A stretch of 64,000 nucleotides of DNA, from assembly GCF_000349945.1 (NCBI RefSeq), contig NC_020516.1, positions 3,596,001-3,660,000 on the forward strand, in the 5' to 3' direction. Positions 58,030 through 64,000 of the stretch are shown piece by piece (within the stretch, counting starts at the first letter, position 1; each line of letters opens with the position of its first letter). The DNA comes from Azoarcus sp. KH32C. Its GTDB lineage: Bacteria; Pseudomonadota; Gammaproteobacteria; Burkholderiales; Rhodocyclaceae. Under the pieces are notes generated by a model that did no database searches, had not been told where the DNA came from, and was given only the letters and a program-made list of their open reading frames with translations. A program made the position numbers and the translations under genes.

Positions 58030-60033
58030 TCACGCGTCGCGCGGAGCAAGCTCCTGCGTCTTTTCGAGCGACTGGACAGAGGCGATGCAGTTGCGTCCGC
58101 GCTGCTTCGCGAGGTAGGCGCCGCGGTCGGCTTCCTTGATCAGCGCATCGACGTCGACCATGCCCCGCACCCGCATTGCGACCCCGATGCTCCCACTGAT
58201 CGGCAGCCGGTCTTCGCCCGCCTTCAGCGCGAGACTATCCAGCGCCATGCGAAGCCGCTCGGCGCAGCTCAGGGCGCGAGCAAGATCGGTTTCGGGGCAG
58301 ATCGCCAGGAATTCGTCACCGCCGGTACGACAGATCACATCCTGTCCCCGGAGTGCGCCGCGCAATGCTTCGGCGGCACGCCGCAGCACCTCGTCGCCGA
58401 CGTCGTGGCCGTAGGTGTCGTTGATCTGCTTGAAATTGTCGATGTCGATGATCATGCACGACAGCGGCCGCCCCCAGCGGCTCGCCGACGCCCATTCCTG
58501 CTGCACACGATCGAGCGCGTAGCGGCGGTTCGGGAATCCGGTCAGCGCGTCGGTGAGGGCCGCCTCCTGCAGACGGCGGTTGGTCACCGCGAGCTGGGCG
58601 GCGAAGTGGCGGATTTCCTCGCGTTCGCGCTCGAGCTCCTGCTGCAGGCGCACCACGCGCAGCCCGGCGCGCAGCCGCGCGGAGAGCACGCGCGGCCTGA
58701 CGGGCTTGGTGACGAAGTCGTCGGCACCGGCATCGAAGGCTTCAATGAGGCGCTCGTCATCGCCCTGATGGGTGAGCAATACGATGTAGATCGCCTGCCC
58801 CACGCGCGTCTGCCGCAGCGCGCGCGTGAGCTCGGGACCGCTCATCCCGGGCATGTCCCAGTCGAGGATCATCATCTGCGGCTGCAGTTCGAGCGCGAGC
58901 TCCATGCCCTGCCGACCGTCGCCAGCCTCGAAGACTTCGAAGCTGCCTTGCTCGAGCACACCCCGCAGGCTGGTGCGCGTGCGGGGCTCGTCATCGACAA
59001 TCAGTATCCGCGGATGAGCCGGATCGATGTGCCGCACCGGCTCGGGGTCCTCAGCCGGGGCTTGGGCAGCGGGCGCCGGATCGCTCGCTCCAAGCTCGCC
59101 GGGTAGCTCCCCTGGATCACCTTGGGCAAGCTCCGAAAAACTCGGTGCCTTCTTCTGCTCGAGTTGCAGCAGCGTCCCCCACTCGACCCACAGCCGGATG
59201 ATGCGGTCGCAGTCGAAAAGAAGGTTCTCGCGATTGAAGCGCAGGCGTGCGCCGGCAGCGAGGAGCCGCGGCATCATCGCGCTGCGCGCGCTTTCGTCGG
59301 CGAGGCAGATGGCGGCGATGCAGCGGGCCGCCGCCATGCATTCGACGAGCAGGCGCAGCCGGGCCGCCTCCGGATACTCCGCGCCCTCGCGAATCTCCGC
59401 ATGGCCGGCGGCATCGACGAAAACCGTCGGCAGCCCCCAGTCCGCCAGCATCGCCCCGGTCAGTTCGACGTGGCTCAGCGCGAACTCTTCCTGCTCCAGC
59501 ACGACGAGCGGGAGCGCATTGGCTTGGCGCGCCGCGTCGAGGACGCGGGCGTAGTCGAAGGGGTAAAGGGTCGCGAGCGACAACTCCCCGACGCGGCTCA
59601 GCAGTCCGAGGCTGAATAGTTCGTCGGGGGCACCGCAGCGGGTGCGCTCGGCGAACACCTGCATCGCCAAGCCGATCGCGAGCGAGGAATTCCAGAACGC
59701 GTTGTAGTCGAAGCCGCGGCAGTTGCCGTGCCGATGGTTCGACAGCAGCGAGAAGCCGAGCACCATGGTCCGTACGGCTGGCAAGCCGAGGATCATCAGC
59801 GCATCCTGAACGGAGGCGACGGGACGGCGGCTGCTCGCGAGGAGTCCGTTGGCGGCCTTGATGATGCGGCCGACGAAGGCGGGGTCCCCGCTGATGACGC
59901 GCGCGAGTTCGGCGATCGACACGTCCTGTTGCCGCGTGAGCCGGATCACGGCGAGCGCGACGCCCTTCGGCGAAGGCAGGTCGCCCGAGGCGCGGATCTG
60001 CTCGAAACGGTTCATGTCGATCGGAGGAGGCAT
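58030..60033 (-). CDS. HDOD-REC-GGDEF signalling protein
   Basis: This 667-residue soluble protein has an HDOD domain at about 10-215 (LPSPKGVALAVIRLT, FVGRIIKAANGLL), a linker, a receiver at about 345-465 and a GGDEF domain at about 495-655. The receiver has IVDDEP, phospho-Asp in LDWDMPGMSG and the Lys in TKPVRP. The GGDEF motif is intact (TGGDEF), with RGQD as inhibitory site five residues before, so it is probably an active phosphorylation-regulated diguanylate cyclase. It lies directly upstream of flhDC on the same strand. Confidence 0.93.
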   Translation of the reverse strand: MPPPIDMNRFEQIRASGDLPSPKGVALAVIRLTRQQDVSIAELARVISGDPAFVGRIIKAANGLLASSRRPVASVQDALMILGLPAVRTMVLGFSLLSNHRHGNCRGFDYNAFWNSSLAIGLAMQVFAERTRCGAPDELFSLGLLSRVGELSLATLYPFDYARVLDAARQANALPLVVLEQEEFALSHVELTGAMLADWGLPTVFVDAAGHAEIREGAEYPEAARLRLLVECMAAARCIAAICLADESARSAMMPRLLAAGARLRFNRENLLFDCDRIIRLWVEWGTLLQLEQKKAPSFSELAQGDPGELPGELGASDPAPAAQAPAEDPEPVRHIDPAHPRILIVDDEPRTRTSLRGVLEQGSFEVFEAGDGRQGMELALELQPQMMILDWDMPGMSGPELTRALRQTRVGQAIYIVLLTHQGDDERLIEAFDAGADDFVTKPVRPRVLSARLRAGLRVVRLQQELEREREEIRHFAAQLAVTNRRLQEAALTDALTGFPNRRYALDRVQQEWASASRWGRPLSCMIIDIDNFKQINDTYGHDVGDEVLRRAAEALRGALRGQDVICRTGGDEFLAICPETDLARALSCAERLRMALDSLALKAGEDRLPISGSIGVAMRVRGMVDVDALIKEADRGAYLAKQRGRNCIASVQSLEKTQELAPRDA

Positions 60034-60215
60034 GAAGACGATACCTTTGCCGGATGTCTGCGCTCCCTGCGGTGCAGCATCACGGACAGCGCAAATTCAA
60101 GACCGCGCACTGTACCGCGTCGCGGCGACGGATGTCACGGCACTGCGCCACTCTGGCGAGTGAATAGTGCCTGCAGAGGTTAAAATCGCAATTCACGAAG
60201 AATTCGGTCCCCAAG

Positions 60216-60767
60216 ATGAAGTTCTGCTCAAACTGCGGCGCCCCGGTCACACTACGCATCCCGCCCGGCGATACGCTGCCGCGCCATGTCTGCACGAATT
60301 GCGGCAGCATCCATTATCAGAACCCGAAGATCGTGGTCGGCGCCGTGCCCGAATGGGAGGACCGCATCCTGCTGTGCCGCCGCGCGATCGAGCCGCGGCA
60401 CGGCTTCTGGACGCTGCCCGCCGGCTTCATGGAAAACGCCGAGACCACGGCCGAAGGGGCCGCACGCGAGACGCTCGAGGAAGCCTGCGCACGCGTCGAG
60501 GTGGGCGACATGTTCACACTGATCAACGTGCCGCACATCAGCCAGGTGCATATCGTCTACCGCGCCCGCCTGCTCGATCTCGATTTTCGGCCCGGCGAGG
60601 AGTCGCTGGACGTGGCCCTGTTCGAGGAGAAGGACATCCCCTGGGACGACATCGCCTTCCGCACGATCTCGATGACGCTGCGCCATTACTTCGAGGATCG
60701 GAGGAAGGGCAGTTTCGGATTCCACACCGGCAGCATCCCGCCGATTGCCGAACCCCACCTCCCCTGA
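60216..60767 (+). CDS. Nudix hydrolase with N-terminal zinc ribbon
   Basis: This 183-residue protein has an N-terminal zinc ribbon (FCSNCGAPV and CTNCGSIHYQNP) and a Nudix domain with box GFMENAETTAEGAARETLEE plus ACARVE, close to GX5EX7REUXEEXGU. This layout is seen in NudC-like and ADP-ribose-type Nudix proteins of betaproteobacteria. The substrate is not clear. It is six bases before the guanine deaminase gene, so the two may be co-transcribed in a nucleotide-salvage role. Confidence 0.9.
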   Translation: MKFCSNCGAPVTLRIPPGDTLPRHVCTNCGSIHYQNPKIVVGAVPEWEDRILLCRRAIEPRHGFWTLPAGFMENAETTAEGAARETLEEACARVEVGDMFTLINVPHISQVHIVYRARLLDLDFRPGEESLDVALFEEKDIPWDDIAFRTISMTLRHYFEDRRKGSFGFHTGSIPPIAEPHLP

Positions 60768-60773
60768 CCCATC

Positions 60774-62066
60774 GTGCGAGCGATCCGCGGCGAAATCCTC
60801 CACTTCCTCGATGATCCGGCCGACCGCGGCGTCGAGGCGCTGGAGTATTTTGCGGACGGACTGCTGATCATTCGCGATGGACGTGTCGCCGAAGCGGGGC
60901 CGGCGGAGGAACTGCTCGCGAAGCTGCCGGCGGGGACACCGGTCGACGACCGTCGCGGGAAGCTGATCCTGCCGGGATTCATCGACACGCACATCCATTT
61001 TGCGCAGGCGGACATCATCGCGAGCCACGGGGAGCAGTTGCTCGAATGGCTCGGCAAGTACACCTACCCGGCCGAACGGCGCTTCGCCGACCCGGGCCAT
61101 GCCGCCGCGGTCGCGGATTTTTTTTGCGACGAGCTGCTGCGCAATGGCACGACGACCGCGATGGCCTTCCCGACGGTACATGCGGCCTCGGTCGATGCGC
61201 TGTTCGCGGCGGCGGCCGAACGACGGATGCGGCTGATCACGGGCAAGGTGCTGATGGACCGCAATTGCCCAGACTTCCTGCGCGACACGGCGGCGCGCGG
61301 CTATGCGGAATCGCACGCGCTGATCGAGAAGTGGCATGGCCGCGACCGGCTGCTGTATGCCGTGACACCGCGCTTCGCGGCGACCTCGACGCCGGAGCAG
61401 ATGGCGCTCGCCGGGCGCCTGTTCGTCGAGCACCCTGGGGTCTATCTGCAGTCCCATGTGGCCGAGAACCGGCGCGAGGTGGCGTGGGTGGCCGAGCTTT
61501 ATCCCGAAGCTCGGAGCTATCTCGACGTCTATGACCGCTTCGGCCATGTCGGGCCGCGCAGCGTGTTCGCGCACTGCCTGTGGCTCGACGATGCGGATCG
61601 CGCGCGAATGGCCACGGCCGGCGCGGCGATGAGTTTCTGCCCGACCTCGAATCTCTTTCTCGGGTCGGGGCTCTTCGATCTCGATCGCGCCCATGCCGCA
61701 GGTGTGCGGGTCGGGATCGGCAGCGATGTCGGCGCGGGGACGAGCTTTTCGATGCTGCAGACGCTCAACGAGGCCTACAAGGTGCTGCAGTTGAACGGAC
61801 AGTCGTTGTCGGCGGAGCGGGCCTTCTACCTCGCGACCTTGGGTGGCGCGCGCAGCCTGTATCTGGACGACAGGATCGGCAGTTTCGCGCCGGGGCGGGA
61901 GGCGGATTTCGTCGTGCTAGACCCGGCGGCGACGCCGCTCCTCGCGCGGCGAAATGCCACCTGCCACACGCTCGCCGAGCGCCTCTTCGTGCTGATGATG
62001 CTGGGCGACGATCGCGCGGTCGCGGAAACCTGGGTGATGGGCGAGCCGGCGTGGCGCCGGCCGTAA
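60774..62066 (+). CDS. guaD: Guanine deaminase
   Basis: This 430-residue zinc amidohydrolase converts guanine to xanthine. Metal ligands are in GFIDTHIHFAQ (HxH), QSHVAENRREV and FAHCLWLDD, with the catalytic Asp in IGSDVGAGTSFSM. The length matches the long GuaD type. The start codon is a GTG at 60774, six bases after the stop of the Nudix gene. It ends 18 bases before the convergent acetoacetyl-CoA synthetase gene. Confidence 0.96.
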   Translation: MRAIRGEILHFLDDPADRGVEALEYFADGLLIIRDGRVAEAGPAEELLAKLPAGTPVDDRRGKLILPGFIDTHIHFAQADIIASHGEQLLEWLGKYTYPAERRFADPGHAAAVADFFCDELLRNGTTTAMAFPTVHAASVDALFAAAAERRMRLITGKVLMDRNCPDFLRDTAARGYAESHALIEKWHGRDRLLYAVTPRFAATSTPEQMALAGRLFVEHPGVYLQSHVAENRREVAWVAELYPEARSYLDVYDRFGHVGPRSVFAHCLWLDDADRARMATAGAAMSFCPTSNLFLGSGLFDLDRAHAAGVRVGIGSDVGAGTSFSMLQTLNEAYKVLQLNGQSLSAERAFYLATLGGARSLYLDDRIGSFAPGREADFVVLDPAATPLLARRNATCHTLAERLFVLMMLGDDRAVAETWVMGEPAWRRP

Positions 62067-62084
62067 GCTCGCGACGGTTTCTTC

Positions 62085-64000
62085 CTACGAGGCCAGTTCC
62101 GGCCGATTCTCGAACAGAGCCAGGGCCTCGGGGTTCGCGAGGGCCTCGATGTTCTTCACCGGCTTGCCGTGCACCACATTGCGCACCGCGAGTTCGACGA
62201 GCTTGCCGCTCTTCGTGCGCGGAATGTCCGTGACCTGGACGATCCGGGCGGGCACATGGCGCGGCGTCGCGTTGTCGCGGATCGCCTGCTTGAGGCGGGT
62301 GGCGAGCGCGTCGTCGAGCGTGAGCCCTTCGCGCAGGCGCACGAAGAGGATCACGCGGACGTCGGTCGGGTCCTGCGGCGGCCAGTCCTGGCCGATCACG
62401 ATCGACTCGAGGATCTCGGGCAGCTTCTCGACCTGGCGATAGATCTCCGCGGTGCCGATGCGCACGCCGCCGGGGTTGAGCGTCGCATCTGAACGGCCGT
62501 GGATGATCAGGCCGCCGTGCTCGGTGATTTCACAGAAGTCGCCATGGCACCAGACGTTCGGGAAGCGCTCGAAGTAGGCTGCATGGTACTTGGCGCCGTC
62601 CGGGTCGTTCCAGAAGCCGATCGGCATGCACGGGAAGGGTTTCGTGCAGACGAGTTCGCCCTTGTCTGCCGTGATCGGATGGCCTTCGTCGTCCCACACT
62701 TCGACCGCCATGCCGAGGCCGCGGCACTGGATCTCGCCGCGCCACACGGGCATGGCCGGATTACCGAGGACGAAGCACGAGACGATGTCGGTGCCGCCGG
62801 AGATCGATGCAAGCTGGACGTCGCGCTTGATCGAGTCATAGACGAAGTCGAAGCCTTGTGGCGCGAGCGGGCTGCCGGTGGAGAGGACGGCGCGCAGCGC
62901 GGAGAGGTCGTAGGACTGCGCGGGCCTCAGTTCGCTCTTGCCGAGGGTCTCGATGTACTTGGCGGACGTGCCGAAGTGGGTGATGCGCTCCTTCTCGGCG
63001 TAGTCCCACAGCACCCTGCCGTCGTCGACGAAGGGATTGCCGTCGTAGAGCATCAGCGTCGCGCCCGCGGCGAGGCCGGAGACAAGCCAGTTCCACATCA
63101 TCCAGCCGCAGGTCGTGAAGTAGAACAGGCGGTCGCCTTCGCGGACGTCGGCGTGGAGCTTGTGCTCCTTGAGGTGCTGGAGCAGCGTGCCGCCCGCGCC
63201 GTGGACGATGCACTTCGGCACGCCGGTCGTGCCGGACGAGTACATGACGTAGAGCGGGTGGTTGAACGGCAGGCGGAAGTATTGCGGGACGGTCGCGGCG
63301 GCGTGGGGGGCGAGGAAGTCGGCATACGTCGTTGCGCGGGGCACGTCGGACAGTTTGAGCGCGCCGTCGCCGGCGAGATACGGGACGACGACCACGCGCG
63401 AGACGGACGGCAGCTGACGCACGATGTCCCCGAGCTTGCCGAGCACGTCGATCGCCTTGCCGTTGTACCAGTAGCCGTCGCAGGCGATCAGCACCTTGGG
63501 CGCGGTCTGGCCGAAGCGGTCGAGCACGCCCTGAACGCCGAAGTCGGGCGAGGCGCTGGTGAAGGTGGCGCCGAGGCTCGCTGCCGCGAGCATTGCGACG
63601 AGCGTTTCGGGGAGGTTCGGCATGTAGCCGGCGACGCGGTCGCCCCGCTCCACGCCGGCCTCACGCAAGGCGGCGGCGAAGCGGGCGACTTCGGCGCGCA
63701 GTTCCGCGCGCGTCATGCTGCGCTTGACCTTGTCTTCGCCCCAGAAGACGAGCGCCTGAGGGTTGCCGCTGTCGCGCAGCAGGTTCTCGGCGAAGTTCAG
63801 GCGCGCGTCCGGAAACCAGGTGGCGCCGGGCATGCGGTCGCCGTCGACGAGGTCACGCGCACCGCGTTCGCCGATCACACCGCCGAAATCCCAGACTTCG
63901 CGCCAGAAGTCGGTCGAATGCTGCACCGACCAGTCGTGCAGTGCGGCGTAGTCGGCAAGCTGCAAGCCCGAGACGCGGCGTGCGCGGTCGGTGAAGGCGG
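62085..64000 (-). CDS. Acetoacetyl-CoA synthetase, 5' end cut by window edge
   Basis: This ANL-superfamily ligase activates acetoacetate with ATP and CoA, for use of ketone bodies or PHB-derived acid. The core motif MYSSGTTGVPKCIVHGAGG, the segment FGTSAKYIETLGKS and the C-terminal GKLVELAVRNVVHGKP are typical of acetoacetyl-CoA synthetases, which have about 650 residues. The open frame continues to base 64000 without a convincing start; about 638 residues are visible and only some 10-30 are missing. A TTG at 63965 is probably internal. Confidence 0.93.
   Translation of the reverse strand, partial: AFTDRARRVSGLQLADYAALHDWSVQHSTDFWREVWDFGGVIGERGARDLVDGDRMPGATWFPDARLNFAENLLRDSGNPQALVFWGEDKVKRSMTRAELRAEVARFAAALREAGVERGDRVAGYMPNLPETLVAMLAAASLGATFTSASPDFGVQGVLDRFGQTAPKVLIACDGYWYNGKAIDVLGKLGDIVRQLPSVSRVVVVPYLAGDGALKLSDVPRATTYADFLAPHAAATVPQYFRLPFNHPLYVMYSSGTTGVPKCIVHGAGGTLLQHLKEHKLHADVREGDRLFYFTTCGWMMWNWLVSGLAAGATLMLYDGNPFVDDGRVLWDYAEKERITHFGTSAKYIETLGKSELRPAQSYDLSALRAVLSTGSPLAPQGFDFVYDSIKRDVQLASISGGTDIVSCFVLGNPAMPVWRGEIQCRGLGMAVEVWDDEGHPITADKGELVCTKPFPCMPIGFWNDPDGAKYHAAYFERFPNVWCHGDFCEITEHGGLIIHGRSDATLNPGGVRIGTAEIYRQVEKLPEILESIVIGQDWPPQDPTDVRVILFVRLREGLTLDDALATRLKQAIRDNATPRHVPARIVQVTDIPRTKSGKLVELAVRNVVHGKPVKNIEALANPEALALFENRPELAS

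Overview
The window looks like a chromosomal segment of a denitrifying-type betaproteobacterium of the Azoarcus/Aromatoleum/Thauera group (Rhodocyclales). This is inferred from high GC with strong G/C third positions, a cbb3 oxidase cluster, FlhDC-controlled motility genes, a pyrophosphate-type phosphofructokinase, and gene orders common in that group (exbBD-lpxK-trm112-kdsB-adk; DUF3579/argD-argF-argG/rpsT/murJ). No rRNA, tRNA, insertion sequence, phage or CRISPR array was seen. The acetoacetyl-CoA synthetase at the right end is cut by the window edge.

Layout: 0.2-11.6 kb holds a universal stress protein behind a probable FNR-type site, then the cbb3 oxidase region on the minus strand (ccoI-ccoS, terminator, ccoN-ccoO-ccoQ-ccoP, ccoG, ccoH, a 78-aa membrane protein), preceded by a short-chain dehydrogenase, a CoA-type Nudix hydrolase and a retropepsin-like protease. 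11.7-17.9 kb is a type IV pilus minor-pilin region (two FimT/GspH proteins, a PilE-like pilin, PilW, PilX and an unusually large PilV-like protein) with a LytS-type sensor kinase on the opposite strand. 17.9-25.3 kb is housekeeping: a YjfB-like protein, yajQ, ppnP, argG, argF, argD, DUF3579, rpsT, murJ. 25.4-32.8 kb holds a YbhB-like protein, PPi-PFK, adk, kdsB, trm112, lpxK, exbD, exbB and xseA. 32.9-45.4 kb holds sodB and a sulfate/cysteine region (sbp, later cysT-cysW-cysA-cysB-cysK). A signalling module lies between sbp and cysT: a shrunken FIST protein, a PAS-GGDEF-EAL protein and a degenerate EAL protein. 45.5-60 kb holds transaldolase, a DUF3135 protein and a chemotaxis/motility block read as flhD-flhC, motA-motB-hpt-cheR-cheB-cheV-cheV-cheY-cheZ-cheA, with an HDOD-REC-GGDEF protein upstream of flhD. 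60-64 kb holds a Nudix hydrolase, guanine deaminase and acetoacetyl-CoA synthetase.

How it works together: the left block builds and matures a high-affinity terminal oxidase for low oxygen. The middle blocks supply arginine, lipid A/Kdo and sulfate assimilation. The right block is the motility master regulator, stator and chemotaxis pathway, with several cyclic-di-GMP enzymes nearby. The least ordinary items are an Hpt/coiled-coil protein next to cheR whose C-terminus resembles the CheR-tethering pentapeptide of chemoreceptors, a CheZ with a duplicated N-terminal peptide, a CheB without a receiver domain, a FIST protein reduced to its two ends, and two convergent EAL genes that overlap tail to tail.
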